The notes beneath the pieces were generated by a model. The model was not told where the DNA came from and did no database searches. It worked only from the letters and a program-made list of their open reading frames with translations. Source: Defluviimonas aquaemixtae (GTDB taxonomy: Bacteria; Pseudomonadota; Alphaproteobacteria; Rhodobacterales; Rhodobacteraceae). From it: a stretch of 64,000 nucleotides of DNA. Positions within the stretch are counted from its first letter, which is position 1. The number at the start of each line of letters is the position of its first letter. Below are positions 11,955-20,880 of this stretch, in pieces. A program made the translations under genes and the position numbers. The DNA lies in assembly GCF_900302475.1 (NCBI RefSeq), contig NZ_OMOQ01000001.1, positions 1,922,001 to 1,986,000 on the forward strand, read 5' to 3'.

Positions 11955-12170
11955 GCCTTCCCTCCTCGAAACGCATGGCGATGGGTGTGGCCCCCTACCG
12001 ACCGTACCCTCCGCCGGCACCCGGCCTTGCCGGCCCTTCTGGCGCCTCCCTGCCTGATACGTCCGAAATGGGGCGCGAGAATGGCCGGATCAAGCAGGCC
12101 GCGTTCACTCCGTCGTCGTCCTTGCTGACATTTGCCTGATCTCGACCGGTCGGTGGCGAATTCCCGCCCG

Positions 12171-12208
12171 GGAAAGAGAAAGGGGACCGGCGCTTCCGCC
12201 GGTCCCCT
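12171..12208 (-). terminator. Rho-independent terminator of the rplU-rpmA operon
   Basis: AGGGGACCGGCG (12181-12192) and CGCCGGTCCCCT (12197-12208) form a perfect 12-base-pair stem with a 4-base loop. On the minus strand the stem is followed by TTCTCTTTCC. It lies 28 bases after the rpmA stop. Confidence 0.85.
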
Positions 12209-12235
12209 CCTGCAATCCGACTGCAAAAGTCCAGC

Positions 12236-12505
12236 TTACTCGGCTGCTTCCGCTACAGGAAGAACCGAGATGTAGGTTCGACCCTTGAGGCCCTTCTTGA
12301 AGGCCACGCGGCCTTCTGCGGTCGCGAAGATCGTGTGGTCGCGGCCCATGCCGACGCCTTCGCCCGGCCACCAGGTCGTGCCACGCTGGCGCACGATGAT
12401 CGCGCCGGGGACCGCGCTCTGGCCACCGAAGAGCTTCACGCCGAGACGACGGCCGGCCGAATCGCGGCCGTTGCGGGAGGAACCGCCTGCTTTCTTGTGT
12501 GCCAT
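12236..12505 (-). CDS. rpmA: 50S ribosomal protein L27
   Basis: An 89-residue L27, with the conserved N-terminal arm [24 protein letters not shown] that reaches the peptidyl transferase centre, then [26 protein letters not shown]. Length and sequence are normal, without the cleaved N-terminal extension seen in Firmicutes. The ribosome site AAGGAG overlaps the last codons of rplU, six bases upstream, so the two genes are translated as a pair. A strong terminator follows. Confidence 0.97.
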   Translation of the reverse strand: MAHKKAGGSSRNGRDSAGRRLGVKLFGGQSAVPGAIIVRQRGTTWWPGEGVGMGRDHTIFATAEGRVAFKKGLKGRTYISVLPVAEAAE

Positions 12506-12511
12506 GGGGTC

Positions 12512-13234
12512 TTACTCCTTCTCAGCGGCGAGTGTCTTCGCCTGTTCGATCCAGCCTTCGCGCTCGATCCGGCCCTTGAACGACAGCTTCTCGTCGAACT
12601 CGGCCACGTCGGCGTCGGTCCAGGCGGCGATCTGGGCGAACGAGGTGACGCCAGCCTCGTTGAGCTTCTTCTCGAGCGCCGGGCCGACACCAGAGAGCTC
12701 TTTGAGATCGTCGGCGGCAGTGGTGGCTTTCGCCGGCTTTTCGGCCTTCGCGGGCTTCTCAGCCTTCGCGGCGGGCTTTTCTGCCTTCGCGGGCGCGGCG
12801 TCCTTCTTGGCGGGCGCTGCCGCTTTCTTGCCCGGCTTGGCGGCTTCACCGCCGGCATTGTGCGCAGCGATGCGGGCGACGGCGGTGCCGATCGCTTCCT
12901 TCACGCCCGACTTTTCCGCGCCCGAGGCCAGGATGTCGGTAACGCGCAGAAGCGTGAGCTTCTGACGGTGGCCGCGGGTGCGCTTCGACGAATGCTTGCG
13001 GCGGCGCTTGACGAAGGTGGTGACCTTGTCGGCCTTGATCTCGTCGATGACCTCGGCCTGCACGGCGGCGCCCTTAACGAGCGGGGTGCCGAGCGCGGGC
13101 TTGTCGCCGCCGAGCATCAAGATGTCGTTGAACTGGACTTTTTCGCCAGCGTCGGCGGCCAGTCGTTCCACGCGGAGCACGTCGCCCGCCTGAACCTTGT
13201 ACTGCTTGCCACCGGTCTTGAGGACCGCGAACAT
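12512..13234 (-). CDS. rplU: 50S ribosomal protein L21 with C-terminal helix-hairpin-helix extension
   Basis: Residues 1-102 are ordinary L21 (MFAVLKTGGKQYKVQAGDVL through KRRRKHSSKRTRGHRQKLTLLRV). After it come about 70 residues rich in Ala, Lys and Pro with repeated AKAEKPA units, and a C-terminal domain (about 170-240) containing ELSGVGPALEKKLNEAG, a helix-hairpin-helix DNA/RNA-binding pattern, and a TDADVAEFDEKLSFKGRIEREGW segment. Total 240 residues against about 103 for bacterial L21. Extended L21 occurs in related alphaproteobacteria, so this is not an annotation error. Start at ATG 13234, with AAGGAAAG upstream. Confidence 0.93.
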   Translation of the reverse strand: MFAVLKTGGKQYKVQAGDVLRVERLAADAGEKVQFNDILMLGGDKPALGTPLVKGAAVQAEVIDEIKADKVTTFVKRRRKHSSKRTRGHRQKLTLLRVTDILASGAEKSGVKEAIGTAVARIAAHNAGGEAAKPGKKAAAPAKKDAAPAKAEKPAAKAEKPAKAEKPAKATTAADDLKELSGVGPALEKKLNEAGVTSFAQIAAWTDADVAEFDEKLSFKGRIEREGWIEQAKTLAAEKE

Positions 13235-13312
13235 GGGTCTTTCCTTCTTCATTGCCGCGCCCTGTGGCCCCGGTTTGACCGGCGTTTCGGGATCGTCCCG
13301 CCTCGGGCAGCG

Positions 13313-13412
13313 CGCGCCCTTCCGGGCGCGTCATTTCCAAAATTTAGAATCCCGGCCGGGCCAGAGACCCGCCGGGATGCGGGCTTATCGGGCAGAGAGG
13401 CGTGAAAGTCAA
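13313..13412 (-). promoter_or_regulatory. rplU promoter and leader hairpin
   Basis: On the minus strand TTGACT (13412-13407) and GATAAG (13389-13384) are spaced by 17 bases, a plausible sigma-70 promoter for rplU-rpmA. The leader of about 145 bases contains a 7-base-pair stem CGCGCCC/GGGCGCG at 13313-13330 with a 4-base loop and no T-run, possibly an L21 autoregulatory leader. Confidence 0.5.
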
Positions 13413-13430
13413 GCCTCGCGGGACCGCAAA

Positions 13431-14963
13431 TCAGCCGCGCGGAGCCGCGCCGCCTTCGGTCGAGCGGCGGGCAATGAAATCGGCGATCCGCGCGCCGCGC
13501 TCGGCTGAACCCTCGGGCGCGCAGAACCCGGCGAGCAGCCGCTGCCAGATCGCCGTCGCGCGCTCCGTCGCAGTCCGCGCGCCAGCGGCCTCCCACGTGC
13601 CGAAGTTCGAGAGGTCCGCGACCAGGGGCGCGTAGAAGGCACTGTCGAAACGCTCCATCGTGTGGCCGGTGGCAAAAAAATGCCCGCCGGGCTGGACATC
13701 GGCGATCGCGTCCCAGGCGAGTTCCTCCTGCGGAGAAGCGAGCGGCGTGCAAAGTTCGGCGAGTGTCTGAAGCGCCTCGATGTCGTTGATGAACTTCTCG
13801 TAGCCGAAAGTGAGCCCGCCTTCGAGCCAGCCCGCCGAATGGATGGTCAGCGTCGCGTTCGCGAGGAGGTTCGCCCAGAGTCCCATGTGGTTCTCGCCCG
13901 CCGCCTGCATGTCGGCCACGTTCGCCGCGGAACCGGCGGCCGAGCGCCAGGGCAGGCCGACATGGCGGGCAAGCTGGCCGGTGCTGATCGCCATCCGGAT
14001 ATGCGTGGGCGTGCCGAAGGCGGGGGCGCCGGACTTCATGTCGACATTCGAGGAAAAACCACCGTAGCTGACAGGCGCGCCGGGCTTGGCAAGCTGGGCG
14101 AGCGTTATCCCGGCCAGGCATTCGGCATGTTGCAGGACTAGTGCGCCCTCGACCGTCACCGGGGCCATCGCGCCGGCGAGGCAGAAGGGCGTGATGATCG
14201 ACATCTGCCCGGCGCGGGCGAAGTCGATGATGCCCTCGGCCATCGGCTTGTCGATCTGGCGGGGAGAGTTGGTGTTGATGACCGTCGTGCACCAGCTGCC
14301 GTCGGTGAAATCGGCCTCCGAAAGGCCGTTGGCAAGGCGGATGATCTCGAAACTGTCCTCGACCTGGCCCCGGCCCCTCGCATAGACGAAGACCGGCTTA
14401 TCCGACAGCGTGAGCTGGCCCCGCATCATCGCGTAGTGCCGAAGGTTCGCGGGCACGTCCTGCGGCTCGGCCGAGGGGCCGAGCTTGTGGATCACGTCGA
14501 AGCTCTGGTGAAGCTTCAACGTCTCCTCGAACGTGGCGAGGTCGCCGGAGCGGCGGCCGCGGATCCGGTCGGTCGCGTTCGGGCAGCCGCCGGCGGGCGA
14601 GAAGATCATCGCGCCGTCTTCGTAGGAAAGTTCGCGGTCGGGATTGACCGCGCGCAGGCGGATCGACTTCGGCGCCGTGGCAACGGCGGCCATCACGATA
14701 TCGCGGCCGACGCGGACCATTTCGGTGTCTTCGTCGACGATGGCGCCGCCCGCCGCGTAGAGCCGCCGCGCTTCGGGCAGAAGCACACGCAGGCCGAGAT
14801 CCTCCAGCACCTTCAGCGCCATCTCGTGCATCCGCGCGACGGCATCATCGGTCAGCACCTTCTGGGGCGCGAAGGGATGTCGAAGGCGGCGGTAATTCAC
14901 CACCCGCGCCGGCGGTTCGGTCCGCCGGGCGGCGCGCCCCTTGCGTCGGTGCGTCTGATCCAT
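13431..14963 (-). CDS. MttB-family (trimethylamine:corrinoid methyltransferase-like) protein without pyrrolysine
   Basis: A 510-residue member of the MttB superfamily. These TIM-barrel enzymes move a methyl group from a quaternary or tertiary amine to a corrinoid protein; members lacking pyrrolysine act on compounds such as glycine betaine. Family-like segments include FSPAGGCPNATDRIRGRRSG (about 120-140) and ITPFCLAGAMAPVTVEGALV (about 255-275). The frame has no in-frame TAG. Start set at ATG 14963, seven bases after GAAGGGA; ATG 14969 is too close to that site. No corrinoid protein or reactivase gene is adjacent, so partner and substrate are unknown. Confidence 0.85.
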   Translation of the reverse strand: MDQTHRRKGRAARRTEPPARVVNYRRLRHPFAPQKVLTDDAVARMHEMALKVLEDLGLRVLLPEARRLYAAGGAIVDEDTEMVRVGRDIVMAAVATAPKSIRLRAVNPDRELSYEDGAMIFSPAGGCPNATDRIRGRRSGDLATFEETLKLHQSFDVIHKLGPSAEPQDVPANLRHYAMMRGQLTLSDKPVFVYARGRGQVEDSFEIIRLANGLSEADFTDGSWCTTVINTNSPRQIDKPMAEGIIDFARAGQMSIITPFCLAGAMAPVTVEGALVLQHAECLAGITLAQLAKPGAPVSYGGFSSNVDMKSGAPAFGTPTHIRMAISTGQLARHVGLPWRSAAGSAANVADMQAAGENHMGLWANLLANATLTIHSAGWLEGGLTFGYEKFINDIEALQTLAELCTPLASPQEELAWDAIADVQPGGHFFATGHTMERFDSAFYAPLVADLSNFGTWEAAGARTATERATAIWQRLLAGFCAPEGSAERGARIADFIARRSTEGGAAPRG

Positions 14964-15252
14964 CGGCATCTCCCTTCCCGGCCACGCTTTCAGCGCGCAT
15001 GGCGAGCGTCTTGTCCGATTGCGACATCTCGCCCATCCGAGCGGGGCATTGCTCCGCGCGAGGAATATCCGTGCCCAAGAAACGGAAATGCCACTCCTGC
15101 TCCTTGAAAAAGCGAGGAAGGCAGTCTCATGTTGTGCCGCACCGCCCCACCATGCGGGAAACGATGCACCAAAACAGGAACGTGAGACAGAGACTACAGG
15201 CGCCTCGGCCGCTCATCCGACGGCGGGGATTCAAACATCGAAGGCACCCATC

Positions 15253-16239
15253 GTGACCGACATCTGGCTTCCGCTGTTCGGCGGATTTCTGTTCTTGATC
15301 TTCGGCGGCGAATTGCTCGTGCGGGGCGCTGTGCGCGTCGCCGAACGGCTCGGCGTCTCGCCGCTCGTCATCGGCCTCACTCTCGTCGGCTTCGGCACAT
15401 CCACGCCGGAGCTCGTGACATCAGTCAGGGCCGCCTTGGCCGGATCGCCGGGCATCGCATACGGCAATATCGTCGGTTCCAACATCGCGAACATTCTGCT
15501 GATCGTGGGAATTTCGGCGCTGCTCACTCCCATGGCGGTAACGTCGGGAGCGCTGAAGCGGGACGGCGGCGTGATGTTGGCCGTAGCACTGGTATTTGCC
15601 GTGCTGGCCGCAGCGTTTCCGATCACGCGCGGGGTCGGACTCGCCTTCGTTCTGGGGCTGGCGCTCTACATCTTCTATGCGTTCCGAACGGAAACCGCCT
15701 CGGCCGCAGCCGAGCACGGCGCCGTGTACGAAAAGGCCATGGCGCTCGAGGGCGTCGACCCCGCGATTATGCCTCTCGATAAAACGAAACCCAATCTGTG
15801 GCTCTCTCTGGCAACGGCCCTCGCAGGACTCGTCCTGGTGATAGTCGGCGGCGGCTTTCTCGTCGATGGCGCGGTCGCGCTCGCGCGCTCGAAAGAGATT
15901 TCCGAGACGGTTATCGGCCTGACGATCGTCGCGGTTGGCACATCGATGCCCGAACTCGTGACCTCGGTCGTCGCCGCGATCCGTCGCCAAAGCGACGTGG
16001 CTTTCGGCAACATCATCGGATCGAACATCTACAACATCCTCGGGATCGGCGGGGTCACTGCGCTGATCGCTCCGACCGATGTTCCGCAACAGATCATCCG
16101 GTTCGACATCCCGGTGATGATCCTGGGCTCGCTGGCGCTCATCGCGGTCGCCCATACCGGGCTGAAAATCTCCCGCCGCGAGGGTTCCGGATTGCTGGTG
16201 GGCTACGTCGCCTATCTCTGGTGGCTGTGGCCGACCTGA
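15253..16239 (+). CDS. Calcium/sodium antiporter (CaCA family, YrbG-like)
   Basis: A 328-residue inner-membrane cation exchanger with about ten membrane helices in two inverted halves. Both alpha repeats are clear: GFGTSTPELVTSVRAAL...GNIVGSNIANILLIVG (about 47-86) and AVGTSMPELVTSVVAAI...GNIIGSNIYNILGIGG (about 230-275). The two Glu in STPELV and SMPELV are the ion ligands known in the family. Start taken at the GTG at 15253 because the preceding frame shows no membrane-protein character. No conserved riboswitch was recognised upstream. Confidence 0.9.
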   Translation: MTDIWLPLFGGFLFLIFGGELLVRGAVRVAERLGVSPLVIGLTLVGFGTSTPELVTSVRAALAGSPGIAYGNIVGSNIANILLIVGISALLTPMAVTSGALKRDGGVMLAVALVFAVLAAAFPITRGVGLAFVLGLALYIFYAFRTETASAAAEHGAVYEKAMALEGVDPAIMPLDKTKPNLWLSLATALAGLVLVIVGGGFLVDGAVALARSKEISETVIGLTIVAVGTSMPELVTSVVAAIRRQSDVAFGNIIGSNIYNILGIGGVTALIAPTDVPQQIIRFDIPVMILGSLALIAVAHTGLKISRREGSGLLVGYVAYLWWLWPT

Positions 16240-16285
16240 GAGCGTCGAGCGCGCGGGGCAGCAGCAGAAGCTCTCGATTGACCCA

Positions 16286-16971
<686 letters not shown>

Positions 16972-16975
<4 letters not shown>

Positions 16976-17721
16976 GCGTCTTCCCCGAGGTAGGAGCGGC
17001 GCACCTCATCATTGGCGCGAATCGCGTCCACCGTGCCGGTCGCGATAACCTTTCCATAAACGAGAACCGAGATGCGGTCAGCGAGCGCGAAGACCGCATC
17101 CATGTCGTGCTCGACCAGCAGGATCGGCGCTTCGGATTTCAGCTCGGCGAGGATCGCGGTCAGGTCGCGCGCGCCTTCCGCCCCCATCCCGGCCATCGGT
17201 TCATCGAGCAGAAAGGCGCGCGGGCGCATGGCGAGCGCCATGGCGATCTCCAGCCGCCGCCGCTCACCATGGGCTAGCGCGGCGGCGCTGACGCCTTCCC
17301 GTCCGTCAAGCCCGGCCTGATGGATGTGGAAGAGTGCAGGGTCAGTCAGGCTACGGTCCGAGAGCGCCGGCCGGAAGAAGCGGAAGGTCGCGCCCGACGC
17401 CCCTTGAACGGCCAGCATGGTGTTCTCGAGGACCGTGAAGTCCGGGACCACCGAGGACACCTGAAAGCTCCGCGCGAGGCCGAGCCGGGCGCGCTCGGCG
17501 GGGCCGAGCCCGTCGATCGGCTGGCCCTCGAAGGTGATCGTGCCGGCATCCGGGCGCAGCTCTCCTGCGATCTCTTTGATGAGCGTTGACTTGCCCGCCC
17601 CGTTCGGCCCGATCAGCGCGTGGATCTCCCCCGGCCTCAGGTCAAGCGACACGTCGTCGGTCGCCTTCAGCGCGCCGAAGCTCTTCGTGAGACCGCGCAG
17701 GATCAGGATCGGCTCAGACAT
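16972..17721 (-). CDS. livG: ABC transporter ATP-binding protein, LivG type
   Basis: First ATPase of the importer, 249 residues: Walker A GPNGAGKST (38-46), Q-loop region, a signature of the diverged LAHGERRRLEIAMAL form, Walker B FLLDEPMAGM and switch histidine in LLVEHDMDAV. It overlaps livM by eight bases and livF by four. It works with LivF to power LivH/LivM. Confidence 0.92.
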
Positions 17722-18697
17722 GGCCCCGCCTTCCGAGCGCGAGCCCCATGAGCCCTTTCGGCGCGAAGAGGACGATGAGGATCAGCATCAGGCCCAGCAG
17801 TGCCTGCCAATGGTCGCTGACGGGGCCCAGAAGGTACTCGAGCGCGATGAACACCGCTGCTCCCGCGATCGGCCCGGCCAGCCGCCCGACGCCGCCGAGG
17901 ATCACGAAGACCATGATCTCGCCCGACATGTGCCAGCTCAGCATCGCGGGGCTCACGAAGCGGTTGAGATCGGCAAAGAGCGCCCCGGCCAGCCCCGCGA
18001 CCATGCCCGACAGCACGAAGGCCGTGAGACGGACCGCGAAGGGCTTGATGCCAGACGCAATGACGCGCGTCTCGTTCTGTTTCGCGGCCCTCAGCGCGAG
18101 GCCGAAGCGCGACTGCGTCAGGAGCGCGACAAGGATCATCGTCACGCAGAGCGCCGCGGCGCAGATCGCAAAAAACTGCAAGGGCGCGAAGGTGTTCGCG
18201 CCGGGAAAGCTGTTGCGGACGTAGAACGACAGCCCGTCCTCGCCGCCATAGGCGGGCCACGAGACGGCGAAATAGTAGAGCATCTGCGCGAAGGCGAGCG
18301 TCACCATGATGAAGTAGACGCCGGTGGTGCGTAAGGAGAGCGCCCCGATCACCAGCGCCGCGAGGCCGGAGACGAGGATCGCGAAGGGCCAGATCGCCAA
18401 CATCTCGTTCGTGCCCGTCATCGTGAATGGGAAGGTCGCGACGGGAGTGCCGCTCGCGGCATGGCTCGCGAGGATGGCCGTCACGTATCCGCCGATCCCG
18501 AAGAAGGCGGCATGCCCAAACGAGACGAGTCCGCCATAGCCGAGCGCGAGGTTGAGACCGACGCCCGCCAGGCCAAGGATCGCGACACGGGTGGCGAGCG
18601 TGACGATGTAGGGGTTGCCGGTCGCATCGGCGATCACCGCGACCGCGACCAGCGCGGCGAAGATCGCGGTGTTCGGAAGGGCGCCGGCGAGCTTCAT
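17714..18697 (-). CDS. livM: ABC transporter permease, LivM type
   Basis: A 327-residue membrane protein with about ten hydrophobic segments and the LivM signature GVGLNLALGYGGLVSFGHAAFFGIGGYV at about residues 40-67. The second family landmark MVAGLAGALFADLNRFVSP is near 220. It pairs with LivH to form the transmembrane channel. Four-base overlap with livH; eight-base overlap with livG. Confidence 0.92.
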   Translation of the reverse strand: MKLAGALPNTAIFAALVAVAVIADATGNPYIVTLATRVAILGLAGVGLNLALGYGGLVSFGHAAFFGIGGYVTAILASHAASGTPVATFPFTMTGTNEMLAIWPFAILVSGLAALVIGALSLRTTGVYFIMVTLAFAQMLYYFAVSWPAYGGEDGLSFYVRNSFPGANTFAPLQFFAICAAALCVTMILVALLTQSRFGLALRAAKQNETRVIASGIKPFAVRLTAFVLSGMVAGLAGALFADLNRFVSPAMLSWHMSGEIMVFVILGGVGRLAGPIAGAAVFIALEYLLGPVSDHWQALLGLMLILIVLFAPKGLMGLALGRRGHV

Positions 18698-19605
18698 ATC
18701 CGCGCCCCGTAGAGACCCGTCGGTCTGACGACGAGGACGAGGGCCATGAGCACGTAGATCAGCATGGACGCCAGCGCGGAGCCGACCGAGGTCGCGCTGG
18801 ACGCGTCCATGAAACGGGCGAAGAATGTGGGCAGCAGCGCCTTGCCGAGCGTGTCGGTCATGCCCACGAGAAGCGCCCCGACGAGAGCGCCCTTAATCGA
18901 ACCGATACCGCCGATGACGATCACCACGAAGGCGAGGATCAGCACCGGCTCTCCCATCCCGACCTGCACCGACTGGACCGAGCCGACAAGCGCACCCGCG
19001 AGGCCCGCGAGGGCGGCGCCGAGGGCGAAGACCATCGTGTAGAGCTTCGCGATATCGACGCCGAGCGCCGCGATCATCTCCCGATCCGCCTCGCCCGCGC
19101 GGATGCGGATACCAAGGCGGGTGCGGCCGATGAGCCAGAAGAGGCCGACGGCGATGGCCGCCCCGATCACGATGATCGCGAGCCGGAAAGCCGGATAGAC
19201 GAGCCCGCCGGGAAGCGTCACCGCGCCTGACAGGACCGGCGGCAGCGACAGATAGAGGGGAAAGGAGCCAAAGAGCCACCTTGTACCCTCGGAAAAGACG
19301 AGGATCAGCGCGAAGGTGGCCAGCACCTGGTCGAGATGGTCGCGCGCGTAGAGGCGGCGGATGACGACGATCTCAACGAGCGCGCCAAGTCCGGCGGCGG
19401 CGGCAAGGCTCGCCGCGAGGCCGACCCAGAAGGAGCCGGTCACTGCAGCCACCGCCGCGCAAGCGAAGGCGCCCGCCATGTAGAGCGAGCCATGCGCGAG
19501 GTTGATGAGCCCCATCACGCCGAAGACCAAAGTCAGCCCGGCGGCCATGAGAAACAGCATCATCCCGTATTGCAGGCCATTCAGGACCTGCTCGGCCAAA
19601 AGCAT
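18694..19605 (-). CDS. livH: ABC transporter permease, LivH type
   Basis: A 303-residue membrane permease. Family landmarks: QVLNGLQYGMMLFLMAAGLTLVFGVMGLINLAHGSLYMAGAF region near the N terminus (LAHG motif) and RIRAGEADREMIAALGVD in the cytoplasmic loop. I use the ATG at 19605; a GTG directly before it (19608) is also possible. A G/C-rich hairpin separates it from livK upstream. Confidence 0.9.
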   Translation of the reverse strand: MLLAEQVLNGLQYGMMLFLMAAGLTLVFGVMGLINLAHGSLYMAGAFACAAVAAVTGSFWVGLAASLAAAAGLGALVEIVVIRRLYARDHLDQVLATFALILVFSEGTRWLFGSFPLYLSLPPVLSGAVTLPGGLVYPAFRLAIIVIGAAIAVGLFWLIGRTRLGIRIRAGEADREMIAALGVDIAKLYTMVFALGAALAGLAGALVGSVQSVQVGMGEPVLILAFVVIVIGGIGSIKGALVGALLVGMTDTLGKALLPTFFARFMDASSATSVGSALASMLIYVLMALVLVVRPTGLYGARI

Positions 19606-19630
19606 CACGCCACGAATTCTCCAGAGGTCG

Positions 19631-19652
19631 GGCCGGGGGTCACGCCCCGGCC
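19631..19652 (-). other. Stable hairpin between livK and livH
   Basis: GGCCGGGG (19631-19638) pairs with CCCCGGCC (19645-19652) around a 6-base loop in the 55-base gap between the binding-protein gene and the permease genes. No T-run follows on the minus strand. Such hairpins can protect the upstream mRNA end and favour excess binding protein over permease. Confidence 0.5.
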
Positions 19653-19660
19653 CCGCCTAG

Positions 19661-20806
19661 TCACATCTTGCATTCGGCCGCGTAGGCATCTGCATGGTCC
19701 TCGAGCGCCACGCCGATGATCTTGTTGGTGAAGACGTCGCCCTCTTTCACCACCTCGCGGACGTAGATGTCCTGGATGGGATGGTGGTTCGGGCCGAACC
19801 TGAAATCACCGCGCACCGAGGCGAAATCGGCCTCCTCCAACGCGGCGCGGAAGGCGTCCTGATCGGCCACGTCCGCCTTGGCCATCGCCGAAAGGATCAG
19901 GTTCGCCGTGTCGTATCCCTGGCTCGCATAGAGCGAGGGCAGCCGGCCGTATTCCGACTGGAACGCCTCGACGAAGGCCTTGTTGGCTTCGTTGTCGATG
20001 TCCTTGTTCCACTGCGAGGTGTTCTTGACGCCGAGTGCCGCGTCGCCCACCGCCTGAAGGATGCCCTGATCGAAGGAGAAGGCCGGGCCGACGAGCGGAA
20101 TACCGACGCCCGACTCAGCGTATTGCTTCATGAATGCGATGCCCATCCCGCCCGGCAGGAAGAAAAACACGGAATCTGCGCCAGAGGCGCGGACCTGCGC
20201 GATCTCTGCGGCGTAGTCGGTCTGGCCGAGCTGCGTGTAGACCTCGCCCGCCGCCTCGCCATCGTAGAACCGCTTGTAGCCGGCGATCGCGTCCGTGCCC
20301 GCCGGATAGTTCGGCGCGAGCATGAAGGAGTTCTTGTAACCCGCTGAATTCGCGTAGGCCCCGGCCGCTTCGTGCAGGTTGTCGTTCTGCCAGGCGACGT
20401 TGAAGTAGTTCTTGTCGCAGCCCGCGCCCGCAAGGGCCGAGGGGCCGGCATTGGGCGAGAGATAGAACTTGCCCTGCGCCACGGCGGCGGGCACCACGGC
20501 CATCGCGAGGTTCGACCAGATGATGCCGGTCAGAACGTCGACCTGGTCGGACTGGATCATCTTGTCGGCAAGCTGGACCGCGATGTCGGGCTTCTGCTGG
20601 TCATCCTCGACGATCAGCTCGACCTCCGCCCCGGCGTCGCCCGCCATCTTGAGCGCGAGCTGGAACCCGTCGCGCACGTCGATGCCGAGCCCCGCACCGC
20701 CGCCCGAGAGCGTCGTGATCATCCCGACCTTCACGCCTTCGGCGGAGGCTGCGCCGGCGAGCGCCACGGCGGCGATCCCGGCCATGAGGGTACGTTTCAG
20801 ATGCAT
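19661..20806 (-). CDS. livK: Periplasmic substrate-binding protein of the LivK/aromatic-acid ABC importer
   Basis: A 381-residue type I periplasmic binding protein with a cleavable signal peptide (MHLKRTLMAGIAAVALAGAASA, cleaved before EGV). Features of the family are VGMITTLSGGGAGLGIDVRDG near residues 26-46 and YASQGYDTANLILSAM near 300. It sits directly after the aryl-CoA ligase gene, so an aromatic carboxylate (probably 2-aminobenzoate) is the likely ligand rather than branched-chain amino acids. AGGGAG ribosome site seven bases before the ATG. Confidence 0.88.
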   Translation of the reverse strand: MHLKRTLMAGIAAVALAGAASAEGVKVGMITTLSGGGAGLGIDVRDGFQLALKMAGDAGAEVELIVEDDQQKPDIAVQLADKMIQSDQVDVLTGIIWSNLAMAVVPAAVAQGKFYLSPNAGPSALAGAGCDKNYFNVAWQNDNLHEAAGAYANSAGYKNSFMLAPNYPAGTDAIAGYKRFYDGEAAGEVYTQLGQTDYAAEIAQVRASGADSVFFFLPGGMGIAFMKQYAESGVGIPLVGPAFSFDQGILQAVGDAALGVKNTSQWNKDIDNEANKAFVEAFQSEYGRLPSLYASQGYDTANLILSAMAKADVADQDAFRAALEEADFASVRGDFRFGPNHHPIQDIYVREVVKEGDVFTNKIIGVALEDHADAYAAECKM

Positions 20807-20880
20807 GTCTATCTCCCTGTTCTGATTGCTGTCATTTCTGCGCGTTTGACGGCGCGCGTCCAGCCCTTTCCCGGGCCGTC

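Noticed and set aside
11955..12180. Possible small gene between the GNAT and L27 genes
   Set aside because: Short frames exist on the minus strand but cross the terminator and show no ribosome site or family pattern.
13431..14963. Pyrrolysine-containing trimethylamine methyltransferase
   Set aside because: The MttB-family frame is continuous without an in-frame TAG and no pyl genes are visible.
14964..15252. tRNA or riboswitch in the 289-base gap before the antiporter gene
   Set aside because: No cloverleaf can be drawn, and the yybP-ykoY conserved core is absent.
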